Counted from the first letter of the stretch, positions 40,401-49,145 are shown. The stretch: 64,000 nucleotides of DNA from Marinilabiliales bacterium (GCA_002869385.1 PKTB01000007.1:144729-208728), one strand, 5' to 3'. The notes: generated from the sequence alone by a model not told the origin. Numbers and translations are program-made.

Positions 40401-41983
40401 GAGGTAAAATTGAGAAACAAGTATTCAAAAATGACACTTCGGGAAATGTTAATAAAACCGGTAAAGAAGATGGTGTTTATTGGGCAAACTTTGGTATTAA
40501 AGACAAAAAGTTTGTAGATTTAAAAACTAATAAGGAACGTCCGAAAACTAAATCAAAGAAACAAATTGTGCTTTTTGGTAATGTAGCCAATGATGAATTT
40601 AAATGCTACATTTATAATTGTCAGACAAATCTACCTGATGGTAAATACTGGTTAATATTAGATATTGATTATAATGATGTGTCTTTTGAGAAAGCTATTA
40701 ATGAGAAGCCTGAATTACGTAATGATCAGGTTTGTTTAAGTGCTACAGTTGATCAAAATTCAGAATTAATACTGGATGTTGATAAAACTTATAAAAAGCA
40801 GGTAGGATTAGCTCCGGGTAAATATTATTCTGTGTATCAAATAGTTGATTATACAAAAGAACTTTGTCCAATTGAGAATCAAAAGCCAAAAGTTGCAAAT
40901 GAACAAAAAATTATTGAGGGTAGTATATGGGTTGACAAATATACAGGAGAAGCAAAATTTGATCCTAAAAAGAACAGAGATGACCATAGACACCACGCAA
41001 TAGATGCAATTGTGATTGCTCTGACAGAACAATCTTATTTACAACATTTAAGTACGTATAATGCGAAACAAAAGGCACGGCAAAGAGGCAAGATTGATAG
41101 TACAGAAAAGTTTTCTCTGCCTTGGACAGGCTTTATAAATGACGTGCATAAAAAAGCTGATGAAATACTTATTTCATATAAAAAGCAAAACAAAGTTCTC
41201 ACTAAAAACAAAAAAGGTTTTAGTGTTAGGGGACAATTGCATAAAGAAAATGTTTTTGGAAAAAGACAAGCACCAAATCAAGAACAAGGGTATCATAGAA
41301 GAACGAAAGTTACAGATTTAGAAAACAATAAGCATATAGCAAAAGTTGTTGATGATAGTGTTCGTAAAATAATTTTAGACCATTTAAGGTATAACTGTGC
41401 TGTGGATATAAGTAATCCTAAAGGGTTTAAAGTGCCAAAAGATGCATTTGTTAAAGATGGAGAATGGCAATTGTTTTTACCAAACAAAAGAGGAGATAAG
41501 GTGCCAATTAAAAAGGTTAGAATTAAGGAATCTATTGGAAATGCAGCACAATTAAAATCAAATATTAATCAGTTTGTGAATCCTAGGAATAATCATCATG
41601 TTGTTATTTATGAAGACTTTGACGGTAATTTACAAGAAAATGTCGTTCAATTTTGGACAGTTGTTGAAAGACAAATGAATGGTGAGGAGATATACAAATT
41701 GCCACATGATGGTAAAAATATTATTACTACACTCGAAATAAATGATATGTTTATTTTAGGATTAAGTGATGAAGAATTTGAAGATAATAAAAGCAATTAT
41801 GCATTTTTAAGCAAATATTTGTATAGGGTACAAAAAGTGTCGTCAATGTACTATACTTTTAGATATCATTTAGCATCGACGGTTACTAATAATGAACAGG
41901 AATTTTCTATTCGAAGTATGAAATCATTTGTCGAAGCTAATCCAATTAAGTTAAAGATAAATGAACACGGAAAATTAGTTTAA
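37430..41983 (+). CDS. cas9: CRISPR-associated endonuclease Cas9, type II-C, with tandem insert
   Basis: 1517 aa. RuvC-I is LGLDLGTNSIGWAVV with Asp8. The Arg-rich bridge helix is RREKRQLRRHFYRKRLRK. RuvC-II is IKVEMGRDLRN with Glu669. HNH reads CPYTGK, then QIEHIIPYS with His755 and FNNLKGE at 777-783. RuvC-III is DDHRHHAIDAIVIAL with His1188/1189 and Asp1192. All nuclease residues are present. Between HNH and RuvC-III, about 400 residues separate the catalytic sites, against about 160 in the Neisseria enzyme. The excess is four beta-rich modules opening at residues 958, 1014, 1070 and 1129 (DGKYW, DGVYW, DGKYW, PGKYY). It cuts DNA guided by crRNA:tracrRNA. First gene of cas9-cas1-cas2; no csn2 or cas4, so subtype II-C. 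Confidence 0.97.
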   Translation: MTKVLGLDLGTNSIGWAVVDKEGEKILDAGVRIFPEGVEPTTIGKGDNEQSKNATRREKRQLRRHFYRKRLRKIKLLEVLIGQKMCPLRIEDLRKWKNWNSKEKAEGRRFPSTIEFDRWIQMNPYELRDKALREQVTLFEFGRIMYNLIQRRGFLSSRKGEQDPKTLFEKGKPDENILPVNETKEKIGNTSLGSYLNSIAYKENTPYKTRTDVKGNEIRVRGRYTVRKMYVEEFMKIWDKQNEYYDLDVIKLKTRKIRELRGSLNGARNRNKLEYLVSKYGEENVIIEQKSNNITQVITISEILLKKYLGGEIYYVENEEGEKKLKFRSNESVLFWQRPLKSQKSLLTDCRFESNLPVIMSNCEIRKDKEGKFVLRSKKPCPISHPEFELFRAYQFVNNIRFGRNTNLTNEQKDTVLDLINSKDASFYFSDIRKKLELTYEKFNYDDKFKVVGNPTIKKLSSLFDKKIWEENYQDIWHCFYFYDDNQKLFEKLKKDYDYSKGIDLLVKVKLKDGYSNVSLKAIRNILPFLKKGYQYDKAVILGGVKNAFGKRWEYFKDSHYKIENEIISILSEDNAEGDAICKIKEHLSSPVFNYGFSKDDNWFAHLYHHSQEIEKASKFSDKLPIPENLRNPIVQQGINEMRRLVNSLMEKYQNQYGDDFRFDAIKVEMGRDLRNSKSARQELTFRIRDNESKNEEARARLAEYGLQQSRSNINKYLMWKEIEEKAGAAKCPYTGKTISISDLLGTDNSVQIEHIIPYSVSLDDGFGNKTICESHFNNLKGELTPYQFYQKRSDKDLWGVNSWDAVVERAFQILPYNKAKRFTSKKDFEKSSFIERQLNDSRYIAKKSIELLSNICENVRVMPGQLTAELRHLWGINNVLQKPVVGINDHVLKLAKEETVKCYLVVDEENNVIDFVKKQNDRPNTKEGEILIPVSVNKNKLISNLFSFDIDVDDLQDGKYWIKVNLSDDFTVIPKHIDKANVDDDRIVFRGKIEKQVFKNDTSGNVNKTGKEDGVYWANFGIKDKKFVDLKTNKERPKTKSKKQIVLFGNVANDEFKCYIYNCQTNLPDGKYWLILDIDYNDVSFEKAINEKPELRNDQVCLSATVDQNSELILDVDKTYKKQVGLAPGKYYSVYQIVDYTKELCPIENQKPKVANEQKIIEGSIWVDKYTGEAKFDPKKNRDDHRHHAIDAIVIALTEQSYLQHLSTYNAKQKARQRGKIDSTEKFSLPWTGFINDVHKKADEILISYKKQNKVLTKNKKGFSVRGQLHKENVFGKRQAPNQEQGYHRRTKVTDLENNKHIAKVVDDSVRKIILDHLRYNCAVDISNPKGFKVPKDAFVKDGEWQLFLPNKRGDKVPIKKVRIKESIGNAAQLKSNINQFVNPRNNHHVVIYEDFDGNLQENVVQFWTVVERQMNGEEIYKLPHDGKNIITTLEINDMFILGLSDEEFEDNKSNYAFLSKYLYRVQKVSSMYYTFRYHLASTVTNNEQEFSIRSMKSFVEANPIKLKINEHGKLV

Positions 41984-41986
41984 CTT

Positions 41987-42877
41987 ATGCTAAAACGCAC
42001 CCTATTTTTTTCAAACCCATACAGATTGTCATTAAAAAACAATAAGTTAGTTGCAGAACCAAAAGATGGTACTGAAACACGAACCATCCCGGTAGAGGAT
42101 ATCGGTTTTATTGTTCTGGATAATATGCAGATAAGTATAAGTTTGCCTTTGATTGAGGCATTGGTCTCAAATAATGTTGCTGTAGTTTTTACAGATTCCA
42201 AACATATGCCTCAGTCAATGCTATTGAATCTGGATGCACATAATTCCCAGACTGAGATCTTTCGTAATCAGATAAATGCTTCCCTGCCACTAAAAAAGAA
42301 TTTGTGGAAACAAACAACCGAAGCGAAAATCAAAAACCAGGCAAGGCTATTAAAACTCTGCGACAGACAAAGTCTGGATATTATGAAATTATCTGCAAAT
42401 GTGAAATCTGGTGATGTTGAAAATAAAGAAGGAACTGCTGCCCGTTTATACTGGCCCCGCTTAATGGGGGATCAGTTTATTCGCGACAGATATGGTGACC
42501 CACCCAACAATTTGCTAAATTACGGCTATATAATTTTGCGTGCTGCAGTAGCACGTTCATTGGTTGGTTCGGGTCTATTGCCGACACTGGGGATCCATCA
42601 CCGGAACAAGTATAATTCATATTGCCTTGCAGATGATATTATGGAGCCATACAGGCCTTATGTTGACAGAAGAGTTTTTACAATGTTTAAAAACGAGCCG
42701 GATATTTTTATTCTGGAAAAAGAACATAAAGCCGAATTGCTTAAAGTTTTAACAGATGATGTATTTATAGATGATCTGCGCCGTCCTTTGATGATAGCAC
42801 TGTCTATGACAACATCCTCACTTGCAAAAGTTTTTGCAGTAGAGATTAAAAATATAAAATATCCTGAGTTGAGATAA
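41987..42877 (+). CDS. cas1: CRISPR integrase Cas1 (type II)
   Basis: 296 aa. Metal-binding catalytic residues Glu148 (NKEGTAARLYWPRL), His204/205 (TLGIHHRNKYNSYCLADD) and Glu220 (DIMEPYRPYVDR) are all present. The N-terminal beta domain starts LKRTLFFSNPYRLSLKN. It starts 3 bp after cas9 and overlaps cas2 by one base. With Cas2 it integrates new spacers at the leader end. Confidence 0.96.
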   Translation: MLKRTLFFSNPYRLSLKNNKLVAEPKDGTETRTIPVEDIGFIVLDNMQISISLPLIEALVSNNVAVVFTDSKHMPQSMLLNLDAHNSQTEIFRNQINASLPLKKNLWKQTTEAKIKNQARLLKLCDRQSLDIMKLSANVKSGDVENKEGTAARLYWPRLMGDQFIRDRYGDPPNNLLNYGYIILRAAVARSLVGSGLLPTLGIHHRNKYNSYCLADDIMEPYRPYVDRRVFTMFKNEPDIFILEKEHKAELLKVLTDDVFIDDLRRPLMIALSMTTSSLAKVFAVEIKNIKYPELR

Positions 42878-43215
42878 TGGAACAACTTAGATTAAATGCA
42901 TATCATATAATGTGGTTATTTGTTTATTTTGATTTGCCTACAAATACAAAAAAAGAGCGTAAAGCAGCTTCGCAATTTCGTAAGAAACTTTTACAGGACG
43001 GCTTTACAATGATGCAGTATTCTGTTTATACACGGCATTGTGCATCAAAGGAGAGCCTTGCAGTTCATGTTAAACGTGTAGAAAGCTTTATTCCTGAGTT
43101 TGGTATGGTAAGTTTATTAAAAATAACAGATAAACAATATGGAGATATGATAAACTTTGTTGGAAGTAAGCAGCAGGCAGACTCAAAACAGCCTGTTCAG
43201 CTTGAATTATTCTGA
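42877..43215 (+). CDS. cas2: CRISPR-associated endonuclease Cas2 (type II)
   Basis: 112 aa, ferredoxin-like fold. FVYFDLPTNTKKERKAA carries the conserved Asp of the first strand; FTMMQYSVYTRHC is the family's second conserved block. It overlaps cas1 (TAATG). Forms the structural core of the Cas1-Cas2 integrase. Last cas gene; the leader begins directly after it. Confidence 0.95.
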   Translation: MEQLRLNAYHIMWLFVYFDLPTNTKKERKAASQFRKKLLQDGFTMMQYSVYTRHCASKESLAVHVKRVESFIPEFGMVSLLKITDKQYGDMINFVGSKQQADSKQPVQLELF

Positions 43216-43229
43216 CAGGCTTAAAGGTC

Positions 43230-43260
43230 TTTGAAATATCGGATTAAAATCTTAAATTTG
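43230..43260 (+). promoter_or_regulatory. CRISPR leader promoter
   Basis: TTTG (43230-43233), 19 bp, TAAATTTG (43253-43260): full Bacteroidota consensus firing rightward into the array. The leader region is 43216-43354. It agrees with the tracrRNA orientation, so the cas2 side is the leader end. Confidence 0.8.
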
Positions 43261-45739
43261 TATGATCATGCCACTTCATAGTAGCAGAAAGACAACTTTT
43301 TTGTGATGGAAGTTAGTATTAAAGCCTTTAAATTCAGGGCATACAGAGCACTATGTTGTGGTTTGATGTAATTTTGGAATAAGATACAACAGTGTCCCAG
43401 TTTGCTGTTTGCTCGAAACGGTTGTGGTTTGATGTAATTTTGGAATAAGATACAACCATAAGGTAGTGCTTAATTGTGTCTGCCGGGTTGTGGTTTGATG
43501 TAATTTTGGAATAAGATACAACATATGAGTCAATTTTATCGTCAAGGTATGAGTTGTGGTTTGATGTAATTTTGGAATAAGATACAACCAAAATAGGAAA
43601 TTATGTTTTACCTGGCATGTTGTGGTTTGATGTAATTTTGGAATAAGATACAACACGAGAAAGGTTTCCTTTACGTTGATATTGTTGTGGTTTGATGTAA
43701 TTTTGGAATAAGATACAACAAGCAGTCATTTTTAATATTGAAACCCGTAGTTGTGGTTTGATGTAATTTTGGAATAAGATACAACTTGGATAGTTTACAT
43801 TAAGAGATACATTTCGTTGTGGTTTGATGTAATTTTGGAATAAGATACAACAAAAAGGTTCAAAGCTTAATGACTAACTTAGTTGTGGTTTGATGTAATT
43901 TTGGAATAAGATACAACCCATGTGGAGTCTTTATACTTACCACATTAGTTGTGGTTTGATGTAATTTTGGAATAAGATACAACACAGTAAAAGTTGATGG
44001 TAAACTTGGATATGTTGTGGTTTGATGTAATTTTGGAATAAGATACAACTAAATTATTATTTAATGCACCTAGTTTACAGTTGTGGTTTGATGTAATTTT
44101 GGAATAAGATACAACAAAACTGGTAATCAAATAAAGCAAGTTTTAGTTGTGGTTTGATGTAATTTTGGAATAAGATACAACGTTATGCCTCATTGCAAGA
44201 AGTTCGTTTCAGTTGTGGTTTGATGTAATTTTGGAATAAGATACAACAATATTTGTTAAGAATAAGGCAGACGGTAAGTTGTGGTTTGATGTAATTTTGG
44301 AATAAGATACAACTACCACTTTCATCTAATCCAGTAAACAAGTGTTGTGGTTTGATGTAATTTTGGAATAAGATACAACCTTATTGTGGTGGGTTTAAGC
44401 AACTGAAAAGTTGTGGTTTGATGTAATTTTGGAATAAGATACAACCAAAGGAATAAGCAAACTGACCTTAGTTTAGTTGTGGTTTGATGTAATTTTGGAA
44501 TAATATACAACAAATACACAGAAGCCCGCAATATGTTATTAGTTGTGGTTTGATGTAATTTTGGAATAAGATACAACTGAGACCAGGAAAAGAAATGCGA
44601 TTAATGAGTTGTGGTTTGATGTAATTTTGGAATAAGATACAACATAATAGCAAAAGATCCACCTATCCGCATAGTTGTGGTTTGATGTAATTTTGGAATA
44701 AGATACAACTAGGCTGTAATTCGTATAAATAGTTTTCTAGTTGTGGTTTGATGTAATTTTGGAATAAGATACAACACCAACAAAAAGGGCAACAATAGAT
44801 CGCCCGTTGTGGTTTGATGTAATTTTGGAATAAGATACAACACACTTCCCTAGTGTTTGCATTCACAACCAGTTGTGGTTTGATGTAATTTTGGAATAAG
44901 ATACAACTGTAACCGCTATTTCTGCAGTTAGCAGCCAGTTGTGGTTTGATGTAATTTTGGAATAAGATACAACATCCAAATAATTGTGTAATGTTGCTAT
45001 TTCGTTGTGGTTTGATGTAATTTTGGAATAAGATACAACGGAAAGAATATAAAGATTTTCTATTAAATTGTTGTGGTTTGATGTAATTTTGGAATAAGAT
45101 ACAACAAAAAATACTTCCAATAAAGGAAGCGTGTAGTTGTGGTTTGATGTAATTTTGGAATAAGATACAACGAAAAACAGCAAATAATGCAAGTTGTTCG
45201 AGTTGTGGTTTGATGTAATTTTGGAATAAGATACAACCAAAGTTCAAGAACCCTATTACGTAAACTTGTTGTGGTTTGATGTAATTTTGGAATAAGATAC
45301 AACAAAACAATTAGATTATGTTTTACAATACTAGTTGTTGTTTGATGTAATTTTGGAATAAGATACAACATATCATTATGTTGATACTTTAATAAATGAG
45401 TTGTGGTTTGATGTAATTTTGGAATAAGATACAACTAAAGAGGAACGTAAACTTTACAACCAGGAGTTGTGGTTTGATGTAATTTTGGAATAAGATACAA
45501 CACAGCGTAGGTTGTTCCATTTCCGCCCTCAGTTGTGGTTTGATGTAATTTTGGAATAAGATACAACTTAAATCAATTGTTATTGATATTACAAATAGTT
45601 GTGGTTTGATGTAATTTTGGAATAAGATACAACATGAGCTAAGTTTGCATTTTGCCACAAACAGTTGTGGTTTGATGTAATTTTGGAATAAGATACAACT
45701 GCGTTTGTTTTATACAACAAAGGTAAGTTGTTGTGGTTT

Positions 45740-45775
45740 ACTCCCTTCGGTCGTGAGCTCCACTTCGTTCCGGTT
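45740..45775. mobile_element. 36-bp GC-rich insertion in CRISPR repeat 37
   Basis: It begins ACTCCCTTCGGTCGTGAGCT and ends CTTCGTTCCGGTT, between repeat positions 10 and 11. GGTT occurs on both sides of the insert, which may be a short target duplication. It has two CTTCGnTC-like half-units. Its G+C is far above the array's. Confidence 0.7.
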
Positions 45776-45841
45776 GATGTAATTTTGGAATAAGATACAA
45801 CGCGGGAGATATTCTAAAACATAAAGAATACGTTGTGGTTT

Positions 45842-45877
45842 ACTCCCTTCGGTCGTGAGTTCCACTTCGTTTCGGTT
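45842..45877. mobile_element. Second copy of the 36-bp insertion, in CRISPR repeat 38
   Basis: Same site and length as in repeat 37, with two C-to-T differences. The repeat then stops after GATGTAATTTTGGAA and runs into non-repeat sequence. Confidence 0.7.
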
Positions 45878-46039
45878 GATGTAATTTTGGAACTTGAATA
45901 TACGCTTGAATTTATGTAAATACTAAATTTGGAGGTAAATAAAAGAGTGCATATATTAGCTGATTGAAAAAGATATTGTGATGAAATGTCCGGCACTTTT
46001 TAAACGTGATCGTTAGTAATAATAAAAAAACTGAAACAA

Positions 46040-46759
46040 ATGATATTAAGAGTAGAAGAAAATACTAAACGGGAGATAGACAGGCTTACAAATGAAGCGT
46101 TTGAAATTTTTGACCTGGATAACCCTAAATCAGGTATCAACTTATTGATAGAAGCCTATAATAAAATTCCCAGTCCGAAAACAAAGTATTCAGAAAGTTT
46201 CGACTTACTCAAATATATCTCAATTGGCTATTTCAGAGCCGGATTTATTGATGAAAGTGAAAAATGGCTAAGTGATTTTTTAGAAAGCGATTTCAACCTT
46301 ATGAGATATGGCGAAAGCGAATATCTGGCTGGTAAAATAGCCTTGAAACGAAACAATGAACGGCTTGCAATACAACATTTTATCGTGGCAAATCAAAAAT
46401 CAGGAGGGAGAATATTCGGTGATGGTCAGGAAGACAAAGAATACTATGATTTCTTTAGAACCCACGCTAAAGAGTATGTTCGCCCTGTTGATTTTGACGA
46501 AATGCTTAATGTCGCTTTAAAAGAAATTAACAATCAAAATTACTCTTACGCATTATCACTTCTGTATGATTGTTTGAACTTACAACTGGACAACGCAGTT
46601 ATTTATTACAACAAGGGACTTTGTCATTTTGAATTGAACGAGCCTGATCATGCTGCAGATTCTTTTACAAGGGCTTTTATGTTAGAGGGTGAAGTTATTT
46701 TTAAGGAACATGATTCAAAATACATCGACTTTTTAAAAACTAAAATTGAGATTAAATAA
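46040..46759 (+). CDS. TPR-repeat protein beside the CRISPR array
   Basis: 239 aa, cytosolic (no signal peptide), helical throughout. The C-terminal part has TPR signatures (YSYALSLLYDCLNLQLDN; AVIYYNKGLCHFELNEPDHA). The N-terminal half has similar helical pairs (SGINLLIEAYNKIP; LAGKIALKRNNERLAIQHF). It is acidic and begins 147 bp after the last repeat. Such small TPR proteins are often housekeeping scaffolds or immunity-like proteins in Bacteroidota; a link with CRISPR is not supported beyond position. Confidence 0.65.
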   Translation: MILRVEENTKREIDRLTNEAFEIFDLDNPKSGINLLIEAYNKIPSPKTKYSESFDLLKYISIGYFRAGFIDESEKWLSDFLESDFNLMRYGESEYLAGKIALKRNNERLAIQHFIVANQKSGGRIFGDGQEDKEYYDFFRTHAKEYVRPVDFDEMLNVALKEINNQNYSYALSLLYDCLNLQLDNAVIYYNKGLCHFELNEPDHAADSFTRAFMLEGEVIFKEHDSKYIDFLKTKIEIK

Positions 46760-46869
46760 CGATTGCTTGGTTATTATGTTTTTTAGGACTTGATAGTTAA
46801 TAAAACAAGGTACTGAAAACAGACACTTAGATCAGGGAAGTTGCATTACAGGCTTTAAAACTATTTACA

Positions 46870-46977
46870 CGCCAATCAAATAGGAATGTTGCTGTTGTAT
46901 TATTACAATTGTTTCAGTGATTTATGCTTTTCTTTTATGAGAAGTATTATTTGAAATTTTTAATATGTCGGATAAAT
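46870..46977 (+). pseudogene. Decayed C-terminal fragment of the membrane protein at 47296
   Basis: The translation VIYAFLL-stop-EVLFEIFNMSDK matches VIYALVLGQVLFEIFGYAG, the end of the membrane protein 0.9 kb downstream. The DNA is also alike (TTTATGCTTT, then TTTGA-AT-TTT and GGATAAA). Only the last ~35 codons are recognisable, with a TGA inside. Confidence 0.6.
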
Positions 46978-47295
46978 ATAATGTGTAATAAAAGTCAACG
47001 AATTATAAAGTAATGTCTATTAGTGTCTTAAATTATTGTTATCAACCTTATTTATCAACTCTTTAAAAATAAATATCTTGTTTTGGAATCTATTTTGGTT
47101 GTGTTGAAGTGGGGAATTTTGGCTAATCTGTTTAAGATTAATAGTTTTTTATTTTGCTCACAGTCTTTGCTGTGCTTTGGTTGATGTATTTTTTGGGAAA
47201 GGGAGTTTTTTTAATATTTTTGATATTAATTTGATAGTTTGAAACCAGTAATTTAGATAGATGTAGTGTAATTCAATTAAATATATTTGTAAAAT
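46978..47295. other. Intergenic stretch with CRISPR-repeat-like relics
   Basis: Non-coding and AT-rich. Three short stretches resemble the CRISPR repeat on the plus strand: 47081-47089 (TTTTGGAAT), 47098-47126 (GTTGTG.TTGAAGT....AATTTTGGCTAA) and 47179-47198 (GGTTGATGTATTTTTTGGGA). The last is preceded by CTCACAG..TTGCTGTGCTTT, which weakly recalls the 36-bp insertion seen in repeats 37 and 38. No ORF or RNA gene seen. Confidence 0.35.
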
Positions 47296-47916
47296 ATGCC
47301 AACAATACATGAGCTAACCGAAAGATATAGTCAATATACTGATGAAGAATTAATGGAAATTCATGAAAAAATCGATGAATATTCTGATGAGGCAAAGGCT
47401 GCTTTGACAAATGTTATTAATGCTGGCGGTGGAATAGGTGCATTGAAGGATAGAATTTTTAAAAAGATTGAGATAGAAAGAGAAATCAGGAAAATTGAAT
47501 TTCAGGTATCTGAATTATTTAACGGGAATGCAGATATAGAATACATGAAGAAACATATTCACTATAATTTAATATCTGACAATAGGTTTAATGAGATAAT
47601 TGAAAATACAATTGATCGCCTGAAATTAGAAAAGGCAGATAAAGAAATTAAGCTGAAAACAATTGTCGGTGGCTTAACCGGAGGGGCTATAGGTGGAACT
47701 TTGGGAGGTGTATTATGGGGGATTCAGATGATATATACTGGGCATATGTATTTCATAATTGTATTTGGCCTTGCCGTATTGTAATATGCTTTTATTAAAC
47801 TTTTTACTAGACAATCAAGGAAAAATATCATGGTGTTTGTTATGACTATTCTGTCTGTTATTTATGCTTTGGTCTTAGGTCAGGTGTTGTTTGAGATCTT
47901 TGGTTATGCCGGATAA
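47296..47916 (+). pseudogene. Membrane protein of unknown function with one in-frame stop
   Basis: 206 codons from ATG 47296. The N-terminal part is a charged coiled region (LTERYSQYTDEELMEIHEKI) with DEAKAALTNVI. A glycine-zipper segment (IVGGLTGGAIGGTLGGVLWG, about residues 125-144) leads into a hydrophobic stretch. TAA at 47782-47784 (codon 163) comes in the first membrane helix context (FGLAVL-stop-YAFIKL). The frame continues to 47916 through another hydrophobic segment. A decayed paralogue lies upstream. Confidence 0.65.
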
Positions 47917-47960
47917 ACAGGCATGTTAAACATAAGTTTTTCGGGATATTTAGGTGAAAT

Positions 47961-49061
47961 TCAATGAACTTCATAATACAAAGAATCTCTCTCAACAGGT
48001 ACAAAACCATGCAAACTTATTAGTTCTTCCATTTCTGCTTTACTTATTTGAGGTTTTTGTTCTATACTACCTGCCATTGAGTAGATCTTGGTAGAGTCGC
48101 TGATTGTACCGTCCATATCGTCTGCACCATACGACATTGCCAATGCTGCGTTTTCTATTCCTGTCATCGGCCAATAGGCTTTTATATGAGGGATGTTATG
48201 TAAGAAAATTCTTGCAATAGCGTATGTTTTTAGTTCTTCGGGAAGATTTATTTCTGTATGTATATTTAATCTGTTACCGTAAGTTTTATATTTTAATTGA
48301 ATGAAACAGTTAAAACCGTTTGTTTCTTCTTGTAGTTCACGTAGTTTGGCCATATGATAGATACGGTCCTCAACGGATTCAATATGCCCGTATAGCATCG
48401 TGCAATTGCTTGACAGTCCGGTTTGGTGAGCAATTTTATGAACCTTTAGCCATGTTTCTGAATTTGTTTTCTCAGGACAAATTTTTCTTCTGATCTTATC
48501 ATCAAGAATTTCCGCTCCACCACCTGCAAGTGAATTTAATCCGTGAGTTTTTAGTTTTGATATTGCCTCTTCTGTTGTTAAACCATCCGATTTTGCGAAA
48601 TATTCAATCTCAACAGCTGTAAAGGCTTTAATATGTATTTGCGGAAACTGTTTTTTTATTTCTGTAAATAAATCACAGTAAAACTGACTTGTTTTTTCAG
48701 TGTGTAAACCTCCTGTCAGATGAACTTCTGTAAGGTTTTCTTCGGACTTTGATTCTAGAAACCTTAAAACATCATCAATTTCGAGGTCCCAGCAATCCGG
48801 ATCACCTTTTTTTCGATAAAAAGAACAAAACTTACATTTATTTACACATCTGTTTGAGATTTCAATATGAGTATTGACGTTTAAAAAGGCTTTTTTTGCA
48901 TATAATCTTTCACGAATCGAATTAGCAAGAAATGCACAAAATGCAAGTGATGAGTTTTTTGCAAGGTAAATGCCATCATCAATACTAATTGCTTGTTTAG
49001 CCTGAATCTTATCGTAAATCTGTAATTCTGTTTTATTTAATTGTGAAAACAAATTATTCAT
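47961..49061 (-). CDS. mqnE: Aminofutalosine synthase MqnE (radical SAM)
   Basis: 366 aa. The radical SAM Cys motif is RCVNKCKFCSFYRK (CxxxCxxC, about residues 72-79). SLAGGGAEILDD is the MqnE-type glycine loop. ADDMDGTI and the C-terminal GFVPVERDSLY complete the CofH/MqnC/MqnE pattern. It joins chorismate-derived 3-(1-carboxyvinyloxy)benzoate to SAM in the futalosine route to menaquinone. MqnC, a paralogue, is the main alternative; the GGGAEI loop favours MqnE. Confidence 0.9.
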   Translation of the reverse strand: MNNLFSQLNKTELQIYDKIQAKQAISIDDGIYLAKNSSLAFCAFLANSIRERLYAKKAFLNVNTHIEISNRCVNKCKFCSFYRKKGDPDCWDLEIDDVLRFLESKSEENLTEVHLTGGLHTEKTSQFYCDLFTEIKKQFPQIHIKAFTAVEIEYFAKSDGLTTEEAISKLKTHGLNSLAGGGAEILDDKIRRKICPEKTNSETWLKVHKIAHQTGLSSNCTMLYGHIESVEDRIYHMAKLRELQEETNGFNCFIQLKYKTYGNRLNIHTEINLPEELKTYAIARIFLHNIPHIKAYWPMTGIENAALAMSYGADDMDGTISDSTKIYSMAGSIEQKPQISKAEMEELISLHGFVPVERDSLYYEVH

Positions 49062-49145
49062 AATTGCAAAGATAAAGACTGTTTTTATTATTTTTGTTAG
49101 TGTTCAATAAAATCTTACAAATAGAGCAGAAATAAGTTTAAATAA

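Larger units (their letters stand above)
43355..45892 (+). CRISPR. Type II-C CRISPR array, 38 repeats and 37 spacers
   Basis: The 36-bp repeat begins GTTGTGGTTTGATG and ends GGAATAAGATACAAC. The ends GTTGTG and ACAAC can pair weakly. Repeats 1-36 run from 43355 to 45699 with 30-bp spacers (spacer 5, 43655-43683, is 29 bp). All are identical except repeat 18 (G to T at 44504) and repeat 31 (G to T at 45339). Repeats 37 (45730-45801) and 38 (45832-45892) hold a 36-bp insertion, and repeat 38 also lacks its last 11 bp. Each repeat contains TAATTTTG (positions 15-22), a perfect -7 box. Transcribed on the plus strand; the distal end is on the right. All spacers look different from each other by eye. 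Confidence 0.98.

Noticed and set aside
37430..41983. A nuclease-dead Cas9.
   Set aside because: RuvC Asp8, Glu669, His1188/1189, Asp1192 and HNH His755 are all present.
37430..43215. Type II-A or II-B assignment.
   Set aside because: No csn2 or cas4 is present between cas2 and the array or nearby; cas9-cas1-cas2 alone is II-C.
43334..45658. Several long minus-strand ORFs across the CRISPR array with repeating protein motifs (VVSYSKITSNHN, YLIPKLHQTTT, CILFQNYIKPQ).
   Set aside because: They are three-frame translations of the CRISPR repeat, whose 66-bp period is a multiple of 3, so frames stay open. They are not genes.
45893..46039. Leader at the right end of the CRISPR array.
   Set aside because: The crRNA direction given by the tracrRNA is plus, a consensus promoter lies left of repeat 1, and the degenerate repeats are at the right end.
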